Shown: positions 47,798-59,995, counted from the first letter of the stretch. The stretch is 64,000 nt of DNA from Temnothorax longispinosus (GCF_030848805.1 NC_092360.1:310001-374000), one strand, 5' to 3'. Program-made: numbers and translations. Notes: generated by a model not told the origin, from the sequence alone.

Positions 47798-48571
47798 CGG
47801 TGATTTACGACAATCAATTTTCTAATCCAACAAAAAATAGTAATTTTAATAAAATTCGTAAAAAATATTTTTTGTAGTTTATGATATTATTGACTTTAAA
47901 GTGTACATTGGATTTACTTATCAGGGTTCTCTCTTCTGCATTTTGTTGTACATTATTTTTGCAATTAAATACATTTCATTTAGTATTAATACTGAGATCG
48001 TAAATAAAACGATTCTTATATATTATGTACTTTGTTCGTACATATGAGTAAACATTTTCAAAATACAGATTTCAATTAATACGATATATAAATATAATGT
48101 CTTCCGTGCAACAACATGAAATCTTGTTAAAACAACAGGTATTGTTTGTTGAAGCAACTGCAACATATCTATATAATGAGCTATATCTGACAAGAATGAA
48201 ATCGGCATCATAGAAAAGTGTACGGTATAGTTATGCGAAACGTTACACGGTTGTATTATTACGTAAGACAATTTGCTTTTATTACACGCAACTATATTTG
48301 CACTAATTAGTGAAGTTATAATAACTTTACTTATCAAGTATATTGATTTTTAGACGTTCTTTAGATCTTGTCATGAACATGATACTTTCTTTAACTTTAT
48401 ATTTATTTTGTCCGTACATTTTCAATATCCTGTTCTCTAAAAACAGGACTCGATCACGTCCTTCGTTGCCGCTTATTATGACCGAATATTTTGTCGATCA
48501 AGAAAAATACTTTTATTTGATATTATTCCACACGTATGTGGCTTCTCTTTTTTTAATACGCCTCGACCACA

Positions 48572-48700
48572 CAGGGCTGCGTTCGAAAACGTCACCCGAG
48601 TGTACACGAGTATACTCCCTTCTCTTTCTATCTCAGCGAGTTAGAAGAAGAAGGGAGTATACACGTGTATACCTAGGTGACGTTTCCGAACGCAGCCCTG
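48572..48700. mobile_element. 129-bp MITE with CAGGGCTGCGTTCG ends
   Basis: CAGGGCTGCGTTCGAAAACG at the left is mirrored by CGTTTCCGAACGCAGCCCTG at the right, and the inner GTATACTCCCTTCT/AGAAGGGAGTATAC also pair. CAGGG ends are common among hAT-type elements. No clear target duplication. It sits where OR copy 3 exon 4 is lost. Confidence 0.75.
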
Positions 48701-49181
48701 GATGGTCGGCACCCAGATGAATTCAGTCTCATATCTCCAATTTAATTATGTGCACGTACAAATTCATGAAACATCTTAAAAGAGTGTTGTTCAAATAAAA
48801 TATGCAGAACCCGAAATATGCTCGATGAATAAACATGTTGTAATTTTTGGTCGCAATAAGAAATATACACATTAATAATTATCAATATTTGCACAATTTA
48901 TTTCTAAATTTTAGCGAGACAGCAACGTTAAATTATAAGGAATAATCTTAGTGCAATAGCAAAACTAAAAAACAAAATTCGAAATCATTATTCCAGTAAG
49001 TAAAAAATGACTCGTCGAATCGACGTCAATTCGATGTCGAATTGATGAGTATTTTCAACATCGAATTAAAAGTATCATATTGATATCATTTCGAGCTCGA
49101 AACGAGATTTTACATATAAACGGATGTGCACAGAGATACAACAGTAAAATTGAACAAAACAGTAACAGGAGTGGCTGTCTA
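48701..49181. other. Spacer, no gene
   Basis: About 480 bp of AT-rich sequence with repeated TCGAATTGATG-like and AATTCGATGTCGAA motifs at 49015-49060. The missing exons 5-9 of OR copy 3 were looked for here and not seen. Confidence 0.5.
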
Positions 49182-49203
49182 TCTATATATATAAGTACCG
49201 GAC

Positions 49204-49243
<40 letters not shown>

Positions 49244-50914
49244 GACCGCGAACTACTCATTTGTTAGTGGATCGAATTTTTATCAAGGGTACATGAAATA
49301 GGGGTAGAATTTCCCGGGGAGTGCCATAAAGTGTATAGTTTTTCGTTACCGATTTTTTGGAAACCGATTTATCTAATTTTTCTAATTTTTCAGGAAATAA
49401 TCGACCGAATTTAAAAGAATTATATATGAAACAGAGGTAGAATTTTCCGGGGAGTGCTATAAAGTGTATAATTTTTCGTTACCGATTTTTTTGGAAACCG
49501 GTTACAAAATTTTCCCAATTTTTCGGAAATTAATTGACCAAATCTTAAAAAATTATATGAAGTAGGGGTAGAATTTCCCGGAGATTGCCATAAAATATAA
49601 AATTTTTCGTTACCGATCTTTGGAGAAATCGGTATCAGAAATTTTCCAATTTTTCGGAAATTAATTGACCGAATTTCAAACAATTGTATATGAAGTAGAG
49701 GTAGAATTTTCTGGGGAGTGCTATAAAGTGTATTATTTTTTGTTACCGATCTTTTTGGAAACCGGTTTCCACAAAAATCGGCAACAAAAAATTATCTATA
49801 AAAAAAATTCAGCTTGATATCTCAAAATTTTTTTTAAGATTTGGTCAATTAATTCCCTAAAAATTGGAAAAAATGTGTAACCAGTTCCCAAAAAAATCGG
49901 TAACAAAAAATTGTACACTTTATAACAATCCCGGGGAAATTCTACCTTTATTTCATATGTAATTCTTTAAAATTCAATTATTTCCCAAGAAATTGGAAAA
50001 ATTTTGTAACCGGTTTCCAAAAAGATCGGTAACGAAAAATAATACACTTTATAGCACTCCCCGAAAAATTCTACCTCTGTTTCATAAATTCTACCTTTGT
50101 TTCATATATCAGACAAACAGACGTCCGGTACTTATATATATAGATCAAGAAAATCAATTCATTAATGAAAAATTATCCATTAATAAAAAATTAAACTTAT
50201 CCTCCAAAAATTAAAAAAATTTTGACACGACTCCTATTTCATATATAATTTTTTAAGATTTGGTCAATTAATTCCCGAAAAATTGGAAAAAATGTGTAAC
50301 CGGTTCCCAAAAAAATCGGTAACAAAAAATTGTACACTTTATAGCAATCCCGGGGAAATTCTACCTTTATTTCATATGTAATTCTTTAAGATTCAATTAT
50401 TTCCCGAGAAATTGAAAAAATTTTGTAACCGGTTTCCAAAAAGATCGGTAACAAAAAATAATACACTTTATAGCACTCCCCAGAAAATTCTACTTCTACT
50501 TCATATACAATTGTTTGAAATTCGGTCAATTAATTTCCGAAAAATTGGAAAATTTTCTGATACCGATTTCCCCAAAAATCGGTAACGAAAAATTATATAT
50601 TTTATGGCAATCTCCGGGAAATTCTACCCTTACTTCATATAATTTTTTAAGATTCGGTCAATTAATTTCCGAAAAATTGGAAAAATTTTGTAACCGGTTT
50701 CCAAAAAAATCGGTAACGAAAAATTATACACTTTATAGCACTCCCCGGAAAATTCTACCTCTGTTTCATATATAATTCTTTTAAATTCGGTCGATTATTT
50801 CCCGAAAAATTAGAAAAATTAGAAAAATCGGTTTCCAGAAAATCGGCAACGAAAAACTATACACTTTATACATATAGATTTATAACTCGCGCGAAGCGCG
50901 GGCCGAAAAGCTAG
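49182..50914 (+). mobile_element. Non-autonomous Helitron with canonical termini
   Basis: The 5' end is TCTATATATATAAGTACCGG, preceded by A. The 3' end is the hairpin CGCGCGAAGCGCG, a short spacer and CTAG (50911-50914), followed by T, matching insertion between A and T without duplication. A TGTC microsatellite (CTGTCTGTCTG) follows the 5' end. The body repeats segments with GTAACCGGTTTCC and GAAAATTCTACC. A second, inverted 5' end lies inside at about 50144 (minus). No Rep/helicase ORF; the small ORFs at 49420-49683 and 50515-50775 are repeat products. Confidence 0.82.
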
Positions 50915-51634
50915 TCATTCATATCAGTTTATTTAAGGTTACTTGAAAATATGTCGAAATTCAAACAAACATTGACTTTTTTACCCTTGCCAGCGATATC
51001 GAGCTAATTTCGACGTTTAAGCTAATTTCGACGTCGTTTCGACATCGTTTCGATATTAGCTTTCTCACTGGGTCATTCTTACACCTTAATAAACTTTTAC
51101 ACTTACACATTTTATAACTTATTATGACATTTTATTGCCTTATTTATAAACATTATTTGCAATTTTTTATAAGATGTATATTCTATCCATGGATAGACAC
51201 ATATCCCACCTCTATATGGGTTATATGGGCAAAAATGGAAGGGTTTTTAAAAATTTTTCTTATTAAATACAAAGAATAAATATTTCATATTTCTAATTTT
51301 TTTATAGTATTTATAAACCTTGCATATAGAGAAAGAAATTGTTATGTACTGTTAATAAACATTATGGACAATCGAGCCCCTTGTATTTTATTCAAATATA
51401 TAATTAAAGAATAACATTTTCGCAAATAATTTTGTCAGGAGATATATTATGACAGCGGTTATCATAGCAGATGTATAACACATATGGAGAGAAAAAAAGT
51501 ATGTAAGAGAGAGGAAGATTTTCGTTAATGTACGTTAGTGAATAATTTCATAACAATGTCTATTGATTCTATAGTGTTTAGCAAATATTAACAAACAGAA
51601 TATTAGAAGTATTATATCCAAGAAAAATCATCTA
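50915..51634. other. AT-rich spacer, nothing recognised
   Basis: 720 bp with a short GTTTCGACATCG-type repeat near 51005-51060. No gene or repeat boundary supported. Confidence 0.5.
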
Positions 51635-52542
51635 GGGGAGACCGGGGCTATTCGTGACACATTTTTGTTTCAAATTTTTTTTCTCGCGTCGTATAAATGT
51701 TTAAAAAATTTTTATTAGTGCGATGTAATTGTTTATCTTTCTAGTTTAAAAGAAAAAAAATATGTAGGTTTTTTTCTCACGAGTCTCGAAATATATCAAG
51801 AAATGTATCGCTGTGTCATGTGTCACGAATTGCCCCGAAACCGGGGTAATTCGTGACAAACCACGGGATAATGCGCAACACTTTCTCTGATTGAACAAAC
51901 TATATAGATTTCTTTCGTTTTTGCAATTTTTATCTACTTTATACTTTGAAAAAGCCTTTATTTGTCAAAATTTACATATTATATGTATAAAAAGTTATGA
52001 GGAAAAATGTAACACCTGTTCCATTAATCGCCTTCATCGCTCACATTCGATTACGGGAAACCATACTTCTCGAAGGCGTCCACGGCCCCTGCGATTTTTT
52101 TTTTTTTTTTTTTTTAACGCTTATTTGTGGCGTTTTTGGTTGCCCCGATTGCTCGTGTCACGAAATGCCCCGGCGTGATTTTTTCCTTATTCATGATCCG
52201 TGACTTACAGATAAGAAAGAATACCATAAAATCTACTTATGCATTATTATGCTTAATGAAGTCGAGTGACTGAATACAACTTACCGTTTCGGATCTCTTA
52301 TTATTTTATTCGGCGAAAAAACAAATTTTTGGGATTTGAAAAAATTTACTTTGAGCACTTGAAATCAAACTTTCTGTCACTGAGAGAGAAAAATAGTTGA
52401 CACGCAAATGCCATTTCGTTGGTATCTAGAGGACACTAAGAAACATCTCTGTGATTGATATTATAGGTTTCTAGCAGCAAGCATTTTAAAGTTAGGCCCG
52501 CGACAAAATTTCAGCAGTGTCACGAATAGCCCCGGTCTCCCC
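51635..52542. mobile_element. 908-bp TIR element with reiterated CCCCGG/TCGTGAC motif
   Basis: Ends GGGGAGACCGGGGCTATTCG and the inverted end at 52542 are flanked by TA. The sub-terminal motif TTCGTGACA/TGTCACGAA recurs inside at about 51818-51860 and 52157-52172, each time beside CCCCGG. A T-run lies at 52097-52114. No transposase is recognised. By its ends it belongs with the element at 35824-36731, although the interiors differ. Its right half recurs inverted at 55390-55629 plus 61909-61979. Confidence 0.8.
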
Positions 52543-52560
52543 TACTATAATGAAAGAATC

Positions 52561-53060
52561 NNNNNNNNNNNNNNNNNNNNNNNNNNNNNNNNNNNNNNNN
52601 NNNNNNNNNNNNNNNNNNNNNNNNNNNNNNNNNNNNNNNNNNNNNNNNNNNNNNNNNNNNNNNNNNNNNNNNNNNNNNNNNNNNNNNNNNNNNNNNNNNN
52701 NNNNNNNNNNNNNNNNNNNNNNNNNNNNNNNNNNNNNNNNNNNNNNNNNNNNNNNNNNNNNNNNNNNNNNNNNNNNNNNNNNNNNNNNNNNNNNNNNNNN
52801 NNNNNNNNNNNNNNNNNNNNNNNNNNNNNNNNNNNNNNNNNNNNNNNNNNNNNNNNNNNNNNNNNNNNNNNNNNNNNNNNNNNNNNNNNNNNNNNNNNNN
52901 NNNNNNNNNNNNNNNNNNNNNNNNNNNNNNNNNNNNNNNNNNNNNNNNNNNNNNNNNNNNNNNNNNNNNNNNNNNNNNNNNNNNNNNNNNNNNNNNNNNN
53001 NNNNNNNNNNNNNNNNNNNNNNNNNNNNNNNNNNNNNNNNNNNNNNNNNNNNNNNNNNNN
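52561..53060. other. Assembly gap (500 N)
   Basis: Exactly 500 undetermined bases, the usual placeholder for a gap of unknown size. The right edge is in the 90-bp tandem array. The left edge is in sequence that recurs inverted at 55373. Open frames reported across the Ns have no meaning. Confidence 0.99.
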
Positions 53061-53260
53061 ATTAATCACACGTAGACACCGAAAACTACGGAGCGCACTA
53101 TGTGGACTTCGTCATCGGCAACCTGGGACACGTAGACATCGAATTCAACGTATTATTACACCTGGACACCGAAAACTATGAAGCGCACTATCTGGACCTC
53201 GTCATCGGCAACCTGGGATACCTAGACATCGAATTCAAGCTTGATTCATAAGAATCGACT
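53061..53260. repeat. Second copy of the 90-bp array, cut by the gap
   Basis: Two units and the right inverted arm remain. The order is a V-type unit (HVDTENYGAHYVD), then an L-type unit (HLDTENYEAHYLD), then the arm, the same phase as at 2930-3115. The array probably extends into the gap. Confidence 0.85.
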
Positions 53261-54165
53261 TAAAAATTCCCTAGCGGCACTTTCTGCCAAGCGTAGAGAA
53301 CCTTCTTTTCCGTTGACTAATAGCGAATTCGGGCGCTTGCACTAGTGCACACTGAGTGCGCACTAAGGCTTGTTTATAATCTATTCTTATATTTAAAGTC
53401 ATTTAAATACACATTTAAAAACTTTTTAGCCAATAAAACAATCTGTAATATCTATATGGATGCTGTACAAATCATTTTACAGACTAAGAAGTATTTAAGA
53501 TGATCTGTAAATAATAACAATTGATTAAGAACAACCCTTAGTGCGCACTCAGTGTGCACTAGTGCAAGCGCCCGAATTCGCTATAATATATATTATATCA
53601 AGCTTGATTCATAAGAATCGACTTAAAAATTCCCTAGCGGCACTTTCTGCCAAGCGTAGAGAACCTTCTTTTCCGTTGACTCAATATATATTTTATATAT
53701 TACCTAATTTACCTAAATAGAAATCTTTCTCCTGACCGATAAGTCTATCGACCTAATTTCGAAATACGCGCGCGATATCGAAACTGGCGATACCTGCGCC
53801 GCCAGTGTCGAAAAAGTGAAAGTGACGTTCTCTGTTTGTTACATGTATGTTATAAAAAGCGGTCGACGTAGACGACGACGACGTACCTTAATAAAAAATT
53901 TTCACATTTGGACTTTGCGTCGCAATATCTCCGCTCGTAGGGCACGTAGCAGAATATTATGAGAGAAACCCCCCCCCCCCCTAATTGGACCCCAAGCTAT
54001 CGATCAAGCCTACTTAGAACTTGATCCGTTCACTCGTTATCGAGATCTCAACATCTCGGGTACTCGCAACCCGTCGCGTCGCGTAAAAGAGTCACGGTCG
54101 GTCTCGCTCCGCGTGTACTTGGCGCGAGACACTACCGTGTCTCTTGATATATTATGTAAAAGAAG
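53261..54165. repeat. Copy of the 3120-3660 repeat, with internal duplication and MITE
   Basis: The arm and its right flank (about 53236-53317) are repeated at 53598-53690, separated by the MITE at 53321-53583. The rest follows 3180-3655 closely, with one small indel region near 53830-53890. It ends at about GACACTACCGTGTCTCTTGAT. Confidence 0.75.
53321..53583. mobile_element. 263-bp MITE with TAA duplication
   Basis: TIRs of about 50 bp start TAGCGAATTCGGGCGCTTGC and are flanked by TAA (53318-53320, 53584-53586). The 3-bp duplication suggests a PIF/Harbinger-like family. No ORF. Confidence 0.85.
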
Positions 54166-54271
54166 AGTTAAATCAACAGGCTTTTTTTTACAACTAAATA
54201 AACGATTTAATTTCTTTGCGTGCATGTCCATCCCTACCTATATTTTATCAAATGTTGGGTAAACATCCCGT

Positions 54272-54530
54272 TTAGGGGACCCACCTCCGATGGCTTTGAT
54301 CTTCACATATATTGTCAAGGTCACCCTTCTGAGTGACCTTCAGAAGGTTTTAGTCGGGGGTCGCTTTTTATTAAAAAGTTATTAACAAAAAAAAGTTTGG
54401 CGACCTCACCGATTTCAATGACCTTGATATATGTTGTCAAGGTAATGACCCCGAGTGACCTTCAGAAGGTTTTAGCCGTTGCTCGTTATTCGTTAAAAAG
54501 TTATTAACAAAAAAAGTTTGGAAAATACGT
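54272..54530. repeat. Fragment of the 5569-6395 MITE family
   Basis: Sequence from TTTAGGGGACCCACCTCCGA to GTTTGGAAAATA matches the left 260 bp of the MITE at 5580-5830. The right half is replaced by the palindromic motif and the minisatellite. Confidence 0.7.
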
Positions 54531-54900
54531 AGGTTAGATGACGCGCTTTACAAGTATTTAACTGTTTAAAGCGCGTCACTAATCTACATAGGTTAGATGA
54601 CGCGCTTTAACAGTATTTAATTGTTTAAAGCGCGTCAACTAACCCATGCGTAAACCATTTCGGGGCTACCGCACCTCCCACGAAAGCAGGCGGGGGGGGG
54701 GGGTGTGGGTGAACCTCGGTTCGCGTGAAAAGTGTATGCGTGAACTATTTCGGGGCTACCGCACCTCCCCCGAAAGCAGGGGGGGTTTGGGTAAACCTCG
54801 GTTCGCGTGGAAAGTGTATGCGTGAACTTTTCATGCGTGGAAAGTTAATATGCGAGATGCCACATGGATTAGATGACGCGCTTTAAAAGTCATAACAAAA
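54531..54900. repeat. Palindromic motif and two minisatellite units
   Basis: GTAGGTTAGATGACGCGCTT/AAAGCGCGTCACTAA palindromes (54531-54650) are followed by two units of the GC-rich minisatellite of 27270-28237 (54651-54845) and the same trailing sequence AATATGCGAGATGCCACATG as at 28250. The whole block is a short version of 28030-28345. Confidence 0.75.
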
Positions 54901-55372
54901 AAAAGCTATGGCTATTTTACAAAAAATTTTATCCATTATTTATTATATGAAATTGGGCCAAAAAAGTCATTGATATGGACTATTTTACAAAATAAATTTT
55001 ACTTCGAAAATTAATAAAATCACCTAGTAAAAGTAGAAATTATTGTATATTTAAATTATAATTTCTCTCTCTCGGCTCAAGAAAGTTATTAAGGTTGAAA
55101 ATAAATTAAGTTGAAAAATGCATCTGCCAATCACAATAATATCAAAATTAAATCATTTGTTTTCTTTTATTTAACAAATAAAATGTAGAAATTTTTAATT
55201 CTGTAACACTCTTCTACGACGTAAATTAAATTTAGAAACGCATAATAATTGTAATAAATTAACGTAAGTAATTGTATTATTACCTTTGTTTCGTTAAATA
55301 AATAAATTGCATAAAAAATTAGAAATGTAAAAAACACGTCAAGAGGATATAGGTTTCTTTCCATTAAAGTAG
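54901..55372. other. AT-rich spacer, nothing recognised
   Basis: No gene or repeat boundary is supported. A partial GCCAAAAAAGTCAT/AAAGTCATAACA repetition lies at 54885-54985. Confidence 0.45.
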
Positions 55373-55629
55373 ATTCTTTCATTATAGTAGGGGAGACCGG
55401 GGCTATTCGTGACACTGCTGAAATTTTGTCGCGGGCCTAACTTTAAAATGCTTGCTGCTAGAAACCTATAATATCAATCACAGAGATGTTTCTTAGTGTC
55501 CTCTAGATACCAACGAAATGGCATTTGCGTGTCAACTATTTTTCTCTCTCAGTGACAGAAAGTTTGATTTCAAGTGCTCAAAGTAAATTTTTTCAAATCC
55601 CAAAAATTTGTTTTTTCGCCGAATAAAAG

Positions 55630-57493
55630 TGTTTAAAATGTAAGAAAAATAGGAGGAGAGATCATATATCGAAAATAAAGCGCGACTGTGTTCGTAATAA
55701 ATAAGTCAGATCGAGACATGTTAGATGGCGATACGTGCGTCGTCTTGTGTGTTCCCACGCGATCTGCGCTGGACGCATCGTGATTTGAATGAAGTATTGT
55801 ATTGCGCGTGCGCGAGAAGAAGCGTGCGAGCCTGCGACGAACCGAGCGGGCATTCGTTTCCGGGCGTTGGTCGAGGTAACAACGTGCTCGTGCTTGAGAC
55901 GTACCGGTGTTAGAATATTCGAGAAGCGAGAATCGTAGCATTGGCAAATACCGATTATCGTCTAAACGACGTGATTTCTGATATCTGCTACCTGCATAGC
56001 AGCTCTGTTCAACGATAAACAGACCTTACGAAGCATCAGCTACGAGATTATACCGGCTCAGAGATTGACCACGCCTTTATAACTGCGTGCAAAGAAGGAA
56101 GGACAATCCGCCATTACTGTATCGTCGTATCTCACAAAGGAATAACCGCTGCTGAACGACTTGAGATGTTTGAGGGCCTATCAGAAAGACAAAAGGTGGA
56201 TTCTTATATTAAGAATCTATTCAGTAAGCAGCGATTTCTACAGTAAAGAGGTAACATTCAGATTTCCGGCAACCACAGATCATTACATGGTTTAGTAAAG
56301 CTCTCGTATGACAGAGTGCTAGGGTGGAATAATATTCCCCTCTCCTTATTTCGATCTTGGTTCCAGATTTCTTGATATATCTATTACGGGAGGCTAATGT
56401 CCTCAGAGAACGATGCAGATTGCCATAGAACAAGTCTGACATCACATGTAACACTAAAAACGATTCGAATCTGAGCTCAGTAAAATAATTAGATTGATTT
56501 GTAAATGGTTGCAACCTATACATATATGATTATTTCTCTTTGGATTAATACGCGGATTAATTCGATTCCATAACGAATTATTATCATTTCAACCGAGAAA
56601 CACTTTCTGTTTATATAAAATTACTTACGTTACTTTATTCCTTACTTGTGTTACAAGTAGTTCGATTCTTTGCGTCATAGATTGTTTTGAGGATATAATT
56701 ATATTCCTTCACATGTTTACGTATATTCTAATGTATTCATTTTGACCGATGTAATGCAGCGACGATTACCGATAAGAAGTAATTATAGATTGATACGTCT
56801 TTCCTTAGATATATATATATATACAAAACAGTGACATATAATATAGTGTATAACTTATTGCACATTCTCTATTATCTTCTGATTTTATGAGTTACTTCCA
56901 AAGATATTGGTCATTCGAACTAGAAGGAAATTACATTACAAAAGTTAATGCGACGTATCAATCTATCCATCACATATTCTTTAGTGCTATGTATTTATTT
57001 CTTGTTTGTCTTGTGTAACAATTTACTTTATTTCATGTATTATCTGTTTCATACGAATGGTCTAATTCCACGAACTTATTACGATGTAAGTTATAGTCTT
57101 ACAAACAATAGTTGAAGTCACATACAGTCCAGAGAAAGATTAAGAGAATATTAATTCATTAAAGAAATCAACATTCAAGAGTTATTTTATGATCTGAATA
57201 TTGGGAAGCGTATTTTAGTTTATGCAAATTGACAAAAGGATCATTCGTCTGAGAAATATTATGTATTATATTACTTGCTATTCATTTCTTTGTATTATTA
57301 TTTCTTATGTGTTGTACGAATACTGATAAGGTTTTTGGCAGTTTTCCTTATCCATGCAACAAATGTTGGTATTCTGTAATTATTTCTGCCAAGCAAAATA
57401 TATGATCTCTCACTCGAAAAGTAAAATGTATGTGTCGTTTCATCTACTCATTAAATCTAAAGCCTAGGCTCCTGCGCGAGCTTGTACTAAACA
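55630..57493 (+). repeat. 5' LTR of BEL/Pao copy 2
   Basis: 1864 bp, unusually long. The first 300 bp are GC-richer and hold short ORFs on both strands (for example 55725-55913). These recur exactly in the 3' LTR and are not separate genes. Confidence 0.93.
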
Positions 57494-57494
57494 T

Positions 57495-57512
57495 TGGTCC
57501 TTCGAGCCGGAT
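57495..57512 (+). promoter_or_regulatory. Primer-binding site, tRNA-Tyr type
   Basis: TGGTCCTTCGAGCCGGAT, the same 18 bases as in BEL/Pao copy 1, begins one base after the 5' LTR. Confidence 0.85.
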
Positions 57513-57730
57513 ATGTAATTCCGGATTTGTAGTTTCAGATAAGTGAATCGGATACAGATATTAAAATATAGAATCACTGAGTTGTGAATACTTTTGCTAT
57601 TACGTGTGAAATCCGGATCGGGGAAACGACACATAGAGTTTCGCGAAAGTTTACAATTAGAGACACGTGGAAAGCATTTCGCCTGAGTCAATTCGCTTTT
57701 GATATTACTAGATAATTACAATTCAATAAA

Positions 57731-59995
57731 ATGGATTCGATAATACCTCTTATCGATCAACAACTAAAAGCTAGAGATTTCATAACTAACGCTTATGATA
57801 ATTTTATCGCAATAGGGTCCTCGGACATTACGAATCAGAGAGTGGATAGGTATTTGTCCTCTTTGACTGATCTTTGGACTAAATTTAGTAATGATCATGA
57901 CGCCATTCTAATGGCTATAGCCGTACTTCCAGACGAAGAAAGGTCGTTGATTCTTAAAACTCATTCATACTTTAAGAAACAAATATACTTGGATACAGAG
58001 ACATGTTATTTAGAAGCTTCAAAAAAGATAAAGTCTAGTCTTAGTGTAGAACCAACCGTGGAAACAAGGGCTGATCTCAGTATAGCGCAACCTGCTGTAG
58101 CAAGTTCTTCGTTGAATCAATCATTACCGTATGAATTTCCTACGGCACATGACACTCATTATTCAAAGCTTCCGCTTATTGAGATTCCAACATTTGATGG
58201 TGATCCTTCGAAGTGGCTTAACTTTAGAGATTTGTTTGCTTCTCTCGTTATAAATAGTAGTAAGTTGTCGTTAGTTGAAAAGTTACAATACTTAAAAACA
58301 AGCTTAAGCGGTACCGCTGCTCATTTAATTCAGAATACTACTCTCACAGCAGAGAACTTTTACAAAGCATGGGAATCGTTGTTAGCTTTTTACGATAATA
58401 TTCGACTTCAAGTCCACACGGCATTGGATTCTTTACATAATCTGAAGCCTATGACGAAAGAATCATCAAGTGAATTGGAACGTTTGTATACGACTGTTCT
58501 TCAAATTCATAGGACATTAGAAACTTTGCAACGACCCGTAGATAAATGGGATGATGTTTTCGTTTACTCAACAGTACTAAAGCTAGATTCTGACTCGGTG
58601 AAGGCTTGGGAGGATAAAATAGGTTCATCAAAAATCCCTCCTTCATGGAAAGAGCTTACAGAATTTTTGGTTACTCGTCTTTTCTCGCTTCAGGCGTATG
58701 AAAGGTCTCGAGGTATAAAGACTACGTATAAGGCTACGGCTAAAACTAATTATCAAGGTCAATCGGAAAACGATACCACGTCGTGTTCTATTTGTAAAGA
58801 AAAACATTATATCGTGAGATGTCCTAAATATATAAATGAAACTACCGATCAAAGTTAGCCCTCGTAAACAAACATAAATTGTGTTATAATTGTCTAGGTA
58901 AACATAGAGTCGCGAATTGCAAAGTCACGAAGCGTTGTCGTACATGTGATAAGAAACACCACACAACTATACACAGAACAGATAATTCTTCCAATACTAA
59001 AAACTTAAAATCAAAAACTCCAATCGAGTCTAAACCCGACGTAGTAGAAGCAGAAACGGACACACCCTAAGTATTACATTCGACTGTTAATAAAAGTTTC
59101 AAAGCTCCTTGTGTATTGTTGGCTACCGCGCAAGTTTTAATAGTTTCCAAGAAAGATGAAGTTAAAAAGGTTCGTGCTCTACTTGATTAGGGATCAGAAG
59201 TCTCGTTAATATCCGAGTGCGTTGTGCAACAGCTTAAGTTGCCTCGTACCAAATCATCGCTCTCTTTAATAGGAATAGGGGAGCAGAAAGCCAATACTAC
59301 TAAGGTATTTACTTCGTTCAAATTGAGATCGCGTTTTGGTGTTGATCTAGATTTGACTGTTTTCGGCTTACATTCTTCCAAAACTTACTAATTCCATTCC
59401 TTTTGTTGACGCTACCGAAATTTCATGGCCTCATTTGGAAAGTATTAGTTTAGCAGATCCCAAATTCTTGTCACCCGGTTCTATTGATTTAATATTAGGA
59501 GCCGACATTTATGGTTTTTGCTGGAAAATAAGTTGATAAAGGGTTCTATTGGTTCTCCAGTTGCTCAATCGACCAAATTGGGATGGATTATTTCAGGGCC
59601 AACTAATTGTAAAGTCCTTCTGAAAATTAGACATAGCTATCACGTATCGGTTAATAAAGACTTTATGATTTAGTTCATAAATTTTGGGAAGTAGAAGAGA
59701 TCCCTTCTTCGATAGCTCAGATGAAAGTATTGCAATTGGATCAGTTCTGCATGGCGGGCGGATTCACATTGAAGAAATAGATGAGTAATCACCCGGACAT
59801 TCTAGCACATATTCCCACAGATAAAAAAAAAAAAAATTAAATTACTTTTCACATCTCGTAGAGAAATCAGGAGATTTAGCTAAGTTTCTTGCTAAAGATG
59901 ATCACACTAGAGTCGTGACTGTTAAAACTCACGTTTCGGAATTTCAAAGACACATCACAAAGCTTTGTCTTCTTCCGATCAATAATGAAACTCTG
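57731..59995 (+). pseudogene. BEL/Pao copy 2 Gag and protease remnant
   Basis: The Gag ORF 57731-58858 (375 residues) has the DUF1759-like block (IEIPTFDGDPSKWLNFRDL) and a first knuckle CSICKEKHY. A frameshift at about 58855 leads to CYNCLGKH and CRTCDKKHHTTIH at 58879-58970. A stop at 59068 and a TAG at 59188, in the protease motif (LLD-stop-GSE), follow, then more frameshifts. The integrase-side C-terminal tail is recognisable at about 59912-59995 (TRVVTVKTHVSEFQRHITKL), aligned to the end of copy 1 Pol. Everything between about 59620 and 59900 that should encode RT, RNase H and integrase is deleted. Non-autonomous. Confidence 0.88.

Larger units (their letters stand above)
45144..48558 (+). 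pseudogene. Odorant receptor copy 3: exons 1-4, frameshifted and truncated
   Basis: Exon 1 (likely ATG 45192 to 45335, donor GTACAT) is intact, with LNRLLLLIVGLWSYQQSKFV. Exon 2 (47878-47999) has 122 nt instead of 120 and a frameshift after VLSSAF. Exon 3 (48139-48262) has 124 nt instead of 118, with early stops. Exon 4 (about 48354-48558) keeps MTEYFVDQEKYFYLILFH, then breaks off just before a small MITE at 48572. Exons 5-9 were not found downstream. Intron 1 is 2.5 kb because of a GC-rich LTR-like insertion and a MITE. Confidence 0.85.

Noticed and set aside
49420..50775. ORFs with repeated LISEKLEKFCNRFPKKS
   Set aside because: Translation of tandem Helitron body segments; no helicase or Rep motifs.
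52517..53069. 182- and 174-codon ORFs
   Set aside because: They consist of undetermined bases in the assembly gap.
55633..56523. ORFs of about 60-104 codons repeated exactly at 60042-60932
   Set aside because: They lie in the two LTRs of BEL/Pao copy 2 and show no protein motif.
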